From: Acetobacterium tundrae
GTDB taxonomy: Bacteria > Bacillota > Clostridia > Eubacteriales > Eubacteriaceae
DNA length: 64,000 bases
Assembly: GCF_008086615.1 (NCBI RefSeq)
Contig: NZ_RXYB01000004.1
Coordinates: 174,775-238,774 of the forward strand
Direction: 5' to 3'
The translations under genes and the position numbers were made by a program. Numbering within the stretch: position 1 is the stretch's first letter; each line of letters begins with the position of its first letter. The notes under the pieces are model-generated. The model was not told where the DNA came from. It did no database searches and was given only the letters and a program-made list of their open reading frames with translations. Of this stretch, positions 1 to 8,435 are shown in pieces.

Positions 1-275
1 TCGCCTAAATCATTTCGTTCAAGATATCCCTTTGATTGAATGATTTTTTCAAGCTGCTGATTTGTTCTTTTCTGGTATACGTCGGCAAGTTCATAAACGA
101 GCATTTCTTTTGAACTGAAAAAATTGTAAAATGTGCCTTGGGCAATTCCCACTTTTTTTGTAAGCTCTTGAATATTCATTCGTTTTAAACCATTTTGTTT
201 GATTAATTCCAATCCAACCAGCATCAGTTGATTTCTTATTTCTTGTCGCTTCTCGTTTGAATAAATTTTTGGCAC
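1..275 (-). CDS. TetR/AcrR family transcriptional regulator (partial, N-terminal part)
   Basis: The minus strand reads in from the window edge, so only about the first 91 residues are present. The N-terminal part has the TetR DNA-binding helix-turn-helix: a recognition region reading VGIAQGTFYNFFSSKEML followed by VYELADVYQKR. The start is taken as GTG at 273-275 because a GGGAGG ribosome binding site lies a few bases upstream and no ATG fits better. A perfect palindrome sits about 16 bp upstream and is probably the autoregulatory operator. The ligand-binding half lies outside the window, so the regulated process cannot be told. Confidence 0.85.
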   Translation of the reverse strand, partial: MPKIYSNEKRQEIRNQLMLVGLELIKQNGLKRMNIQELTKKVGIAQGTFYNFFSSKEMLVYELADVYQKRTNQQLEKIIQSKGYLERNDLG

Positions 276-290
276 GCAGCTACCTCCCAA

Positions 291-323
291 TAATATGAAT
301 ATATTTATTATATATTCATATTA
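291..323 (-). promoter_or_regulatory. Palindromic operator around the -10 box of the partial TetR gene
   Basis: A perfect inverted repeat with 13-bp arms (291-303 and 311-323) and a 7-nt centre. Read on the minus strand, a TATAAT -10 hexamer lies across the centre (307-312), giving a short 5' leader of about 25 nt before the GTG at 275. This is the expected layout for TetR self-repression; binding itself is inferred. Confidence 0.6.
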
Positions 324-383
324 TTCAGTATAGTCCAGAAGTTTCCTTTTGTCAAGCCAGCCTATAAATCGACTTTGAGTCAG

Positions 384-605
384 TTATGCAACTACCTGGG
401 CTTGGATACAAATGGTATCACCTGGTGTTCTAAATTCTATCTGCTCTGAAACCTTGAAATCGAGTTCGGCCGCCTTCAAAATCTCAATGAAAGCACTAAT
501 ATACTTCTCGGTTTCAAAACTCAGTAAAAAATCAACCGTGATGTTTTCTCCCACCGATAGCATGTTTATAACCAGTCCGGTTGTTCCACTGCTGTACATA
601 TGCAT
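384..605 (-). pseudogene. Possible C-terminal gene fragment (condensation/acyltransferase-like?)
   Basis: A 73-residue minus-strand reading frame stays open a little further upstream (to about 645) with no ribosome binding site at its ATG. Its residues (for example GLVINMLSVGENITVDFLLS) look like real protein and resemble the C-terminal strand region of condensation or wax-ester-synthase-like acyltransferases. That family assignment is a guess. It is most likely the tail of a lost gene once linked to the TetR gene. The stretch 660-877 shows no gene. Confidence 0.25.
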
Positions 606-877
606 GGAGTCAATATGGTGTTCGCATTCGCCCAGCTGGAACTATCCCATATAACTGTATAATAAACTGGATATGTTTAATAACATTAATGTTCCGTTAA
701 AAATTTGTTAAAGTAAGCATTTTTAGAAAACAGAGTAAAAAAATAACCCCAGATGGTATGATTTTATAATTAAAAACCAATCAAACAGGGATTATTTCAT
801 AGACATTAAGGATAAAACGGCATTTAATACCGGATAGATTTGAGTGAATAGAACAGACTAATCTGCTTAGAAACAGA

Positions 878-1492
878 TTAAATGGCTAGAATTTTTCTCA
901 TATGGATAACCTTGGAAAAACCTGAATTAGAAGTGAATAAGCTGGTATCTTCAACGTCTACAACAGCGAAACCAACTCTTTCATATAGCTTTTGTGCGTT
1001 AGAATTTGTATCAACGACCTCAAGGAAAACACATTTTCGATTAATTGATCTTGCAAAATCAATCGTGGCATTTAATAGCTTTGTTCCAACCCCCATACCA
1101 CGGGCGTTGCTTGATACAACGATGGGATCAATGTGTACTTCGTGCTCGATTCGATTGTTGTGGAGCAGACGATAAATACCATAGGCAAGAAAACGCCAGG
1201 TAGCACCAAAAAGACCGAAAACTTTTGAAAGTGAAGAGAATTTAAAATTGACAAAAAGGCCATCGCCGGTTTCAAGACCAATAAATCCCAAAAGGCTGTT
1301 CTCGCTTAATGCATAGAGTCCTTTTTTATAATTAATACACTCCCGTAGTACCGCCACCGCCTGGGTTTCGTTTTTAGCAAACAACCATAATGTGCTGAAC
1401 TTTTTTTCAAAAGCGCTATAAAAGAGTTTTGCCACCTCGGTTTTTTGATCTTCGTTAATTGATTTTGTGATTTCAATATTAAACTTTGCCAT
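878..1492 (-). CDS. GNAT family N-acetyltransferase
   Basis: A 204-residue protein of the Gcn5-related acetyltransferase superfamily, which moves an acetyl group from acetyl-CoA to an amine substrate. The acetyl-CoA binding motif A is visible near residues 128-145 (VVSSNARGMGVGTKLLN, the R/Q-x-x-G-x-G/A pattern). It is followed by the family's typical C-terminal segment NSNAQKLYERVGF. The middle part (about 75-120) is hydrophobic and longer than in minimal GNATs. An AAAGGAG ribosome binding site precedes the ATG at 1492. It is a single gene; the substrate is not predictable. Confidence 0.88.
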   Translation of the reverse strand: MAKFNIEITKSINEDQKTEVAKLFYSAFEKKFSTLWLFAKNETQAVAVLRECINYKKGLYALSENSLLGFIGLETGDGLFVNFKFSSLSKVFGLFGATWRFLAYGIYRLLHNNRIEHEVHIDPIVVSSNARGMGVGTKLLNATIDFARSINRKCVFLEVVDTNSNAQKLYERVGFAVVDVEDTSLFTSNSGFSKVIHMRKILAI

Positions 1493-1606
1493 AAGAAAAT
1501 ACTCCTTTTAATTTAATAGCATATCAGATGATTGCGAAACGGACCGCAAAGTGAATAACCCTTTGATAAGTACCGATCACATCGCTTCCTGATAAAAGAC
1601 AAGATA

Positions 1607-2173
1607 TTATTTTATTTCTGAAAAACCCGATAAAACGGTATTTAACAATAAATCAGTCGCATCATTTTTGGCAAGATTTCCAGCTTGAATATCCTGCCAT
1701 GTCATAAATAATAAGCTGTAGATTACGTTTAGTATCCATCGGCTAGGGTAATCCTTTTTAAGATAACCATTATGTTGCCAAGCTTCAATGGCATCTAGAA
1801 TCGGACGTTTCAGATGGGTTTCACCAGCTACGATGGTCGGATTTTCATCAACAGAAGCTGCCGTGCCGAGAAAATAGATTTTATTGCCAAGTGGTATGAG
1901 GGCATCAAAGAGTCGTTTAAGAGAAGTCTTCATGTCATCGGGATCAATGATGAGCGAAGCAAAAGTTTCCTCGACTAGATGAATGGCATTTAGTGCTAGT
2001 TCATCCAGAAGGGCTTCCCGGGAGACAAAGTGACGATGCAATGTGGCAATGCCGATTTTCGAATAATCGGCAATCGCTTGCAACGTTGCTGTTGGTTTTA
2101 AAGCTAACAATTCAGTAGCCGAATTTAAAATGGCTTGGTGTTTGATGTCTTTCATGGTTAAAGTTGTATTCAT
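1607..2173 (-). CDS. TetR/AcrR family transcriptional regulator
   Basis: A 188-residue one-domain repressor. The N-terminal helix-turn-helix is seen at about residues 25-60 (AIADYSKIGIATLHRHFVSR), followed by the all-helical ligand domain with a TetR_C-type ending. It lies alone on the minus strand behind a very long perfect palindrome (2183-2240), so autoregulation is likely. No divergent target gene adjoins; the nearest plus-strand gene is another TetR with its own different operator. Confidence 0.88.
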   Translation of the reverse strand: MNTTLTMKDIKHQAILNSATELLALKPTATLQAIADYSKIGIATLHRHFVSREALLDELALNAIHLVEETFASLIIDPDDMKTSLKRLFDALIPLGNKIYFLGTAASVDENPTIVAGETHLKRPILDAIEAWQHNGYLKKDYPSRWILNVIYSLLFMTWQDIQAGNLAKNDATDLLLNTVLSGFSEIK

Positions 2174-2182
2174 AAGGCCTCC

Positions 2183-2240
2183 AAAGATATACTCATATCA
2201 AATGATAGATTATACTATCATTTGATATGAGTATATCTTT
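2183..2240 (-). promoter_or_regulatory. 58-bp perfect palindrome with -10 box at its centre (TetR operator)
   Basis: The arms 2183-2208 and 2215-2240 are exact reverse complements (26 bp each). The 6-nt centre (2209-2214) reads TATAAT on the minus strand and serves as the -10 box of the TetR gene starting at 2173, about 29 nt from the inferred transcription start. Apart from this and the next operator, the intergenic stretch 2241-2520 shows no gene. Confidence 0.7.
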
Positions 2241-2523
2241 TTCATGTCGAATAGTCAATAGTCTTAAGAAAAATTAAACGATCCTAAAGCTTTTTTAATT
2301 CTATAAAACTTAGTTTGCGTTAATAAATAAAGTCCAAATTGCAGGGGAATTTGGAGTATGATGAGAATTTCAACAGTTGACACTACGTGAGATAACAAAG
2401 CAAAATGAAGGAGTAAAGCTGAAAAGAAATGATTGATTTATTTTTGAAGACTATGAATTTACGGTCTTGAATTGCGACCAGAAAAGAGTCATAAAAGTAC
2501 GGATTAAGAAAATAAAAAAAATA

Positions 2524-2572
2524 TTGACAGGCTAGTGAACACTAGCTATACTATAGCTAGTGTTCACTAGCC
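2524..2572 (+). promoter_or_regulatory. Consensus promoter overlapped by a 43-bp palindrome (TetR operator)
   Basis: The -35 TTGACA (2524-2529) and -10 TATACT (2547-2552) are separated by 17 bp. A perfect inverted repeat, 2530-2550 against 2552-2572 with one central base, covers the spacer, the -10 box and the start region. It should allow full occlusion by the TetR protein encoded directly downstream. Confidence 0.8.
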
Positions 2573-2593
2573 TGCTTTTGTTAAGGAGATAAG

Positions 2594-3229
2594 ATGACAA
2601 AACGCAATACCAGAGAAATAATTTTAGAAGAAGCACTGAATCTATTTTCTGTAAAAGGATATGAAAGTGTAACAGTAAAAGAAATTGCCCATGCAGTGGG
2701 AATTAAAGACAGTTCACTTTATAAACATTTTGGGAGCAAACAGGCAATTTATGATACATTGCTGGAGTGGATGAATCAAAAATTTGAAGAAACAGTGACA
2801 TTTTACCGATTGCCCCAGGGAGAAATAGAGAATGTCGCCCGTGAGTATGGCCGGAATGATCTGGTCTGGCTTAAAAAAGCCTGTGAGGCAGTGTTCTTGT
2901 TTTTTTTAAAAGATCCCCAGGCATCAAAATTTCGCAAAATGTTAACCATTGAGCAGTACAAAAATGATGATGCCGCCAAAACCTTAGGCAATTGGTTTTT
3001 CGATGATGCCATCAAGTTTCAGACTGATTTATTTAGCGAGATGATGCGTCAGGGAACTTTCCGGGAAGGACCACCAACTATTATTGCCTTACAGTTTTAT
3101 GGCCCTTTCTATACTCTGCTATGTCAATATGACAGTATGCCGGAAAAAGAAGCGGAAGCACTCGGAATTCTTAAGGCCCATATTGAGCAATTTGCTTTGA
3201 TTTATCAAATTAGAAAAGAGGAAAACTGA
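2594..3229 (+). CDS. TetR/AcrR family transcriptional regulator
   Basis: A 211-residue regulator with a TetR_N helix-turn-helix near residues 28-50 (HAVGIKDSSLYKHFGSKQAI) and a helical C-terminal effector domain. The start ATG has a TTAAGGAGAT ribosome binding site. The stop TGA overlaps the next start by one base (3229), so it is translationally coupled to the radical SAM gene. The strong promoter with its built-in palindrome argues that this protein represses its own two-gene operon until a ligand binds. Confidence 0.9.
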   Translation: MTKRNTREIILEEALNLFSVKGYESVTVKEIAHAVGIKDSSLYKHFGSKQAIYDTLLEWMNQKFEETVTFYRLPQGEIENVAREYGRNDLVWLKKACEAVFLFFLKDPQASKFRKMLTIEQYKNDDAAKTLGNWFFDDAIKFQTDLFSEMMRQGTFREGPPTIIALQFYGPFYTLLCQYDSMPEKEAEALGILKAHIEQFALIYQIRKEEN

Positions 3230-4302
3230 TGAATTTAAATATAATGATGGATCTGGGAATGACCCAGATCATGAAAACAGCCGGCCGATTCTATATGAAC
3301 AACGCCAGGGGACGGGCATTTTTGAGGTGCATGTTGCCGGAGATGGCAAAAAGCACGGCGATCCGAAAACAGCAGGAGAAAAAAGGCCTGCATGTGCCGC
3401 CGTTTCTAATCGCCAGTATTGCCTCACAATGCAATTTGCGCTGTGCCGGATGCTATGCCCGGGCCGGCGGAGGATGTGGCAGCACCATTGGTAAATCTGA
3501 TCTGGATACCCTCCAATGGGGGAAAATATTTGATCAGGCTTCCGAGCTGGGGACCGCCTTCATTCTGCTGGCCGGAGGAGAACCCTTTTTACGCAGAGAT
3601 ATTTTAGAACTGGCCGGTAAGTGCCCGAACCTGATTTTTCCGGTTTTTACCAATGGCACCATGCTCAACGATGATGCGGTTGAATTTCTCGATCAGCATC
3701 GCAACATCATTCCCATTCTCAGCATTGAAGGCAATGCTGAAGAAACAGATTCCCGCCGTGGGATTGGTACCTATGATCAGATTGAATCGGCAATGGCAGC
3801 TTTAAAAAAGTGTCACATTTTGTTTGGGGTATCCATCACAGTTACAAAAGAGAATTTGAAACTGGTGACGGAGTATAAGTTTTTGTCATCGCTTGAAAAC
3901 AAAGGATGTGGGGTGACTCTGTATGTGGAGTATGTACCGGCTGAAGCAGGAACTGAACATCTGGTACTGGATACCGGGGAGATTAAGCTGCTCCAGAAAA
4001 TTTGTCTTAAGATGAAAAAATCCTTTCGACGAATGGTGATTTTGTCATTTCCCGGTGACGAGCAGGAAATGGGCGGATGTCTGGCATCCGGACGGGGATT
4101 TTTTCATATCAATCCTTATGGTGATGCCGAGCCCTGCCCTTTTTCACCCCATGCCAAACAGAACCTGACAAGCGATTCCATTGAAGATGTTCTGCGGTCC
4201 CAGTATTTTGCCGATCTCCGGGAGATTACTGCCAACGCCGGAAACCATGGGGGATGCACCTTGTTTGATCAGAAAGAGCAAGTGGAAAGGCTGATGGCTT
4301 AA
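3229..4302 (+). CDS. Radical SAM protein
   Basis: A 357-residue enzyme with the radical S-adenosylmethionine signature CNLRCAGCYARAG at about residues 69-80 (CxxxCxxC ligating a 4Fe-4S cluster). The SAM-binding GGEP-type motif (LLAGGEPFLRRDI) follows at about 117-129. The C-terminal part has a few cysteines (GGCLASGRG, EPCPFSP, GGCTLF), a weak version of the auxiliary-cluster region of SPASM proteins. It forms a coupled operon with the TetR gene upstream. The reaction is unknown; TetR-linked radical SAM proteins of this kind are uncharacterised to my knowledge. Confidence 0.88.
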   Translation: MNLNIMMDLGMTQIMKTAGRFYMNNARGRAFLRCMLPEMAKSTAIRKQQEKKGLHVPPFLIASIASQCNLRCAGCYARAGGGCGSTIGKSDLDTLQWGKIFDQASELGTAFILLAGGEPFLRRDILELAGKCPNLIFPVFTNGTMLNDDAVEFLDQHRNIIPILSIEGNAEETDSRRGIGTYDQIESAMAALKKCHILFGVSITVTKENLKLVTEYKFLSSLENKGCGVTLYVEYVPAEAGTEHLVLDTGEIKLLQKICLKMKKSFRRMVILSFPGDEQEMGGCLASGRGFFHINPYGDAEPCPFSPHAKQNLTSDSIEDVLRSQYFADLREITANAGNHGGCTLFDQKEQVERLMA

Positions 4303-4547
4303 CACCCGTTGCTTGATGCGTGCAGAACCAGAAACTTATTGTGAATAGAGAGAAAATGGAAGCTGTGAAAATAAGTGAAGCTGTTGAATGCTGGTGCGAA
4401 GAAGACCACATTAACAATTCTTTAACATCATAAGGATATGATATATTTTGATAGATTTGCACATGCAGACTTAGGATTAGGATACAAAGCGGTGATTAAA
4501 GGATGAAGTTTCGGTAAGAAAATCCGGAAGACAAGCGGATCAATGCC

Positions 4548-5564
4548 ATGCGTCCCTTCTGGAAAGAATTTCTGATTGTCTTTGGAGTGGTATTAATATG
4601 CAGTCCCGGTGAAGTGCTGATTTTTAATCAGCAGATGCTGGACAAGGCCAATCCATGGATTATGGCCCTGGTTGGCATGTCCTATGCGCTGTTTATGAGA
4701 CTGATTGTCAGTCTCGGTACCCGCTTTATTATGTATACCGGATTTCAAAGGCCAATGACGGAAATCGAGCAGGCAGCCCGAAAAGTGGCCGCTGGTGATT
4801 TCACCGTCCATGTTCATTCCCAGCGAAAGGACAATAAAAAAGATGAACTCGAGGTCCTGATCGACGATTTTAACAAGATGGTTGAGGAATTGGCCACCAT
4901 TGAAACATTAAAGAGCGATTTCATTGCCAATGTATCCCACGAAATCAAAACCCCACTGGCGATTATCCAAAGTTATGCCTCAGCCTTGCGGAAAGACGAA
5001 TTGCCTCAGGAAGAGAAACAGGAATATATTGATACAATTGTTGAGGCATCTCGGAAACTATCCACCTTAGTGACGAATATTCTGAAATTGAACAAGCTCG
5101 AAAATCAGAAAATCATCCAGACTGAAACCTACTCGCTGGATGAACAGCTACGCTGTTGCATGCTGGTGCTGGAAGAAAAGTTTGACGAAAAAAACATCGA
5201 ATTTGTCGCCGACCTGGACGAAGTAGTAATTACCACCGATGAAAGTCTGATGGAAGTGGTCTGGAATAATCTGTTAACCAATGCCATTAAGTTTACCCAA
5301 AAAGATGGTTTGGTAAAAATAGAGTTGAGAAAAGATGACGGCCAAGCCATTGTTAAAGTCAGTGATACCGGATGCGGCATCAGTGAAGAAACCTGCCGTC
5401 GCATCTTCGATCGCTTCTATCAGGGCGATACATCCCATGCAGAAGAAGGAAACGGACTGGGACTGGCTCTGGCAAAACGGGTTGTAGATCTGGTGGAGGG
5501 AAAAATATCGGCCGAAAGTGATCCTGAGAAGGGCACGACATTTACGGTGATTTTAAAATTATAA
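4548..5564 (+). CDS. Sensor histidine kinase (orphan, VanS-like, short sensor part)
   Basis: A 338-residue membrane kinase. Two N-terminal transmembrane segments (about 7-27 and 38-58) are joined by a short loop. They are followed by a HAMP linker (about 62-115), the HisKA phosphoacceptor box FIANVSHEIKTPL (His near residue 130) and an HATPase_c domain with an N box (NNLLTNAIKF), G1 (DTGCGIS) and G2 (GNGLGLALAK). No intact response-regulator gene adjoins. Immediately upstream, a plus-strand frame ends in LGLGYKAVIKG, which resembles the last residues of an OmpR-type regulator, so the partner gene may have decayed. The start is uncertain because the ribosome binding site is weak. Confidence 0.85.
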   Translation: MRPFWKEFLIVFGVVLICSPGEVLIFNQQMLDKANPWIMALVGMSYALFMRLIVSLGTRFIMYTGFQRPMTEIEQAARKVAAGDFTVHVHSQRKDNKKDELEVLIDDFNKMVEELATIETLKSDFIANVSHEIKTPLAIIQSYASALRKDELPQEEKQEYIDTIVEASRKLSTLVTNILKLNKLENQKIIQTETYSLDEQLRCCMLVLEEKFDEKNIEFVADLDEVVITTDESLMEVVWNNLLTNAIKFTQKDGLVKIELRKDDGQAIVKVSDTGCGISEETCRRIFDRFYQGDTSHAEEGNGLGLALAKRVVDLVEGKISAESDPEKGTTFTVILKL

Positions 5565-5599
5565 AAAAATATCCGGAAAAGCACGGAGCAGGTGAATTC

Positions 5600-5880
5600 G
5601 ATGATTGAAAGCAATTACGATGTGATTTATGAAGCCTGTGAAAAGACCAGCCAGCTTGCAGATACGATGAAAATGCTTTAATTCTATCCACAGAAGGTTC
5701 ATGGTCTGCAAAAAATTAACTTACCATAATAGTTTTCCCGATTGAATGTATCCGGTAACAGAAGGTTATGGCATTATCGTGATGCAGATGGCTCAGACGT
5801 TAAAGATCAGCTATAATAATCGTGGCAATACTGTCTACTTATTTCAGCTGGTTTTGTTTAATGAATTGAAGATAAAATAG
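5600..5880 (+). pseudogene. Decayed DUF2284 gene (3' part)
   Basis: Translated pieces match the intact DUF2284 gene at 9298-9849. One frame reads ENALILSTEG (about 5664-5693). After disrupted sequence another reads YPVTEGYGIIVMQMA and ends FQLVLFNELKIK before TAG at 5878-5880, against YPATEGYGIMVMQMA and FSMVLFNE in the intact copy. The cysteine-rich stretch between these blocks is scrambled. It is the remnant of a duplicate, and it keeps the same style of terminator downstream. Confidence 0.75.
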
Positions 5881-5892
5881 CCAGCGATTACA

Positions 5893-5918
5893 CACCAAAA
5901 TATTTGGTGCTTTTTTTT
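5893..5918 (+). terminator. Rho-independent terminator
   Basis: The stem CACCAAA/TTTGGTG (5893-5899 with 5903-5909) has a 3-nt loop and is followed by C and a run of eight T. It closely resembles the terminator after the intact DUF2284-DUF3786 operon at about 10520. Confidence 0.8.
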
Positions 5919-6041
5919 GCTAAAAATTATTAAAACTTTCACTTTAACACACTATTAATGTTTTAAAATTATAGCATTTATTCATTTTTGATGTTAAACT
6001 TAAATGGTCAAAATTTCAAACGAATTACAGGAGAAAAACGG

Positions 6042-7412
6042 ATGGATCAGAATAAAAGTCTTGTTAAAAAGAAACTTGCACTATTCATTTCAATAGCGGT
6101 ATCCCTTTTTCTCCTGATGGTTTTTTTGCTGATCATTGGGATGTTCTTGAATAACATAAAACAGCAGGAGACATTAAAAACTACCGATAATTTCATGGAT
6201 TTTAAAAGTCAGGTGGAACAATTGATTTTCACAAACAAAACGCTGGTTCAAGGTTTTGAGGCTTATATCCAAGTGAATCCAGAGATAGATGAAGAGGAGG
6301 CCTATACATATCTTAATAATCTCTTATCTCAAAATGAAAATCAAATCAGGAACATTGGGGTATGTCAGGATACGACCATCATCTGGAATTATCCAAAGGA
6401 AGGAAATTCAGCAGCAATCGGAGTTGATTTATCCAAGTCTGAGAGTCAGAAAGATTTGGTCCTTAAGGTTAAAAATGAACTGGTACCGATCGTTCAGGGA
6501 CCGGTTGATCTGATTCAGGGGGGAACTGGTTTTATTATCCGTCTTCCCATCGTCAGAAAGGATACCGGTTATTGGGGACAGATCAGTATCGTGCTGAAAG
6601 GGGATAAAATCATTGAAGACATTAATGCCTATGCAGAAGATGCCGGATTAAATGTCGCTATCTTCAATGATCAAAATAAAACGGTTCCATTTTATGGCTC
6701 CATGAGTGCGGTTGGAGAATCACCGCTAACCTTTGATATCGATCCGAACTTTGTTGACTGGAAGGTTGCCGTATCACCCAGAGATGGGTGGGAAAATAAT
6801 CAGTTCATTTTTGGGAGTGCCATTTTGCTATCAGTGTTAATCGCCGCCGTGGCGGGTCTATTAACACATAGAGCCATAAAAACAAATGATCAATTGCGCA
6901 TTCTGTCCAGCCATGATTCTCTGACCGGCCTTTTCAACCGGCATTATTTAAATGAATATCAGACCATGGTTTTGACAGCAGCTAAGAGAAATAATCGGCA
7001 TGTCGGGTTTATTAGTATGGACTTAAATCATTTCAAAAAAATTAATGACACCTATGGCCACAACGTTGGTGATCTGGTTCTTGTTGAAACAGCCCGGGTT
7101 TTAACCGAAAGCACTCGGATAGAAGAGGCCGTTTTTCGACTGGGCGGTGATGAATTTCTCATTATTATGCCGGATGTAGAAGACAGAACTGTACTCCAAC
7201 ATGCTCGGGAACGACTTTCAAACAGTTTTAAAAATGAATTTCACCTAGCCGATTACCCGGTCAAAATAGATGTAAGTATCGGCACGGCATTATTCCCGGA
7301 AGATGGTGATAATATTGATGCATTGCTTCAAATTGCTGATGAACAGATGTATACAGATAAAAAGGAACAGAAAATGGAACAAGCAAGAAATCAATCAGAT
7401 AATACCGGTTGA
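6042..7412 (+). CDS. Membrane diguanylate cyclase (CHASE-GGDEF)
   Basis: The protein makes c-di-GMP from two GTP. From the preferred start there are 456 residues: a transmembrane helix (about 10-32), an extracytoplasmic CHASE-like sensor domain (about 40-250, with GPVDLIQGGTGFIIRLPIV), a second helix (about 258-282) and a GGDEF domain (about 295-445) with intact FRLGGDEF. The usual inhibitory I-site RxxD before the GGDEF motif reads RIEE here, so product inhibition may be weakened. The start at 6042 has a CAGGAG ribosome binding site 8 nt upstream; an ATG at 5988 in the same frame lacks one. Confidence 0.9.
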   Translation: MDQNKSLVKKKLALFISIAVSLFLLMVFLLIIGMFLNNIKQQETLKTTDNFMDFKSQVEQLIFTNKTLVQGFEAYIQVNPEIDEEEAYTYLNNLLSQNENQIRNIGVCQDTTIIWNYPKEGNSAAIGVDLSKSESQKDLVLKVKNELVPIVQGPVDLIQGGTGFIIRLPIVRKDTGYWGQISIVLKGDKIIEDINAYAEDAGLNVAIFNDQNKTVPFYGSMSAVGESPLTFDIDPNFVDWKVAVSPRDGWENNQFIFGSAILLSVLIAAVAGLLTHRAIKTNDQLRILSSHDSLTGLFNRHYLNEYQTMVLTAAKRNNRHVGFISMDLNHFKKINDTYGHNVGDLVLVETARVLTESTRIEEAVFRLGGDEFLIIMPDVEDRTVLQHARERLSNSFKNEFHLADYPVKIDVSIGTALFPEDGDNIDALLQIADEQMYTDKKEQKMEQARNQSDNTG

Positions 7413-7498
7413 AAGACTGCATATAGCTCAGTATGTAATTGTTTCAATATGGGGGTGCGGACGAAAACATGGACTTTAGATAAGACTGGAGGTAGGTC

Positions 7499-7694
7499 AT
7501 GTATTCATATAAAGAACGAATGAAAGCAGTAGAACTTTTACATCAAGTATGATCTAAGCGCTGCCGACACAGTGCGGAAATTGCGATATCCAGACCGTAA
7601 GATGCTGGGTACCAGTCGATGCAACCTGTATAGCTGGAAAAAAGATCTGCTTGGGCAGGAGAATACGAAAACCATGAAGCAGATGGAAATCTGA
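7499..7694 (+). pseudogene. IS3/IS150-type transposase OrfA remnant
   Basis: An ATG with a GGAGG ribosome binding site opens MYSYKERMKAVELL, the usual start of an IS3-family helix-turn-helix protein. It is then interrupted by a stop and a frame change; the second frame continues YDLSAADTVRKLRYPDRK before breaking off at TGA 7692. No inverted repeats or OrfB were found. The rest of the gap (7695-7947) shows one open frame without a start (about 7744-7950, including NLDTEKCKNIEANGVVLSDA) that I do not recognise. Confidence 0.7.
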
Positions 7695-7947
7695 AAATGT
7701 CTATAAAAGAACAGAAAAACCCAGCTTAAGTTAATGATGTTTTTTACAATAACTATCGGCTTCAGATTGGGATAAACCTTGATACAGAGAAATGTAAGAA
7801 TATCGAAGCAAATGGGGTGGTGCTATCGGATGCCGGTTCTGATGAGAACCTGACTTTTGTTTTGAATAAATTATCAAAGAAACTTTACAAAAGATCAACA
7901 CTTATGTATAATAAACGTGTATATACACTAAAAATAAAGGTGATCAT

Positions 7948-8385
7948 ATGATAACAGAAAATGAAAATAAAAAATCGTCTGTTTGTAACTGTCTCAACAT
8001 GCGACGCGCATCCCAGGCGATAACAGAAATCTACGACCATTATCTGGTGCCCAGTCAAATCAGTATCAGCCAGTTTTCAATTTTGAAGCACATTCATGCA
8101 ATGGAGCCAGTGAGTGTCAGTGCGTTGGCCGCAGAAATCCGGTTGGACCGCACCACATTGGTCCGCAATTTAAAACCCCTCGAACACTTAGACTTGATTC
8201 ATGATATTGCCCAACCCGGCACCCGGAACCGACAACTCTGTTTAACGATAAAGGGCAAAGAAAAAATGGAACAGGCTCATGTGTATTGGAATCAGGCCCA
8301 GGCTCAGATTGAAGCACAGCTGGGACAGGAAGACAGCCAAATTCTACAAGACTTGTTATTAAAAATTGAGGTCATGGTGCCTTGA
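7948..8385 (+). CDS. MarR family transcriptional regulator
   Basis: A 145-residue winged-helix regulator. The N-terminal helix carries CNCLNMRRASQAITEIYDH. The recognition part is at about 50-95 (VSALAAEIRLDRTTLVRNLKPLE), followed by a wing with QPGTRNRQLCLTIKGKE. It leads a tight plus-strand cluster with the Fe-S protein, DUF2284 and DUF3786 genes, so it probably controls them. The N-terminal cysteine pair (CNC) could make it redox- or metal-sensitive, but that is speculation. Confidence 0.9.
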   Translation: MITENENKKSSVCNCLNMRRASQAITEIYDHYLVPSQISISQFSILKHIHAMEPVSVSALAAEIRLDRTTLVRNLKPLEHLDLIHDIAQPGTRNRQLCLTIKGKEKMEQAHVYWNQAQAQIEAQLGQEDSQILQDLLLKIEVMVP

Positions 8386-8435
8386 TTTTTTAGATGTATC
8401 GTGTAAGTACACTAATAAATGATGAAAGAGAGAAT

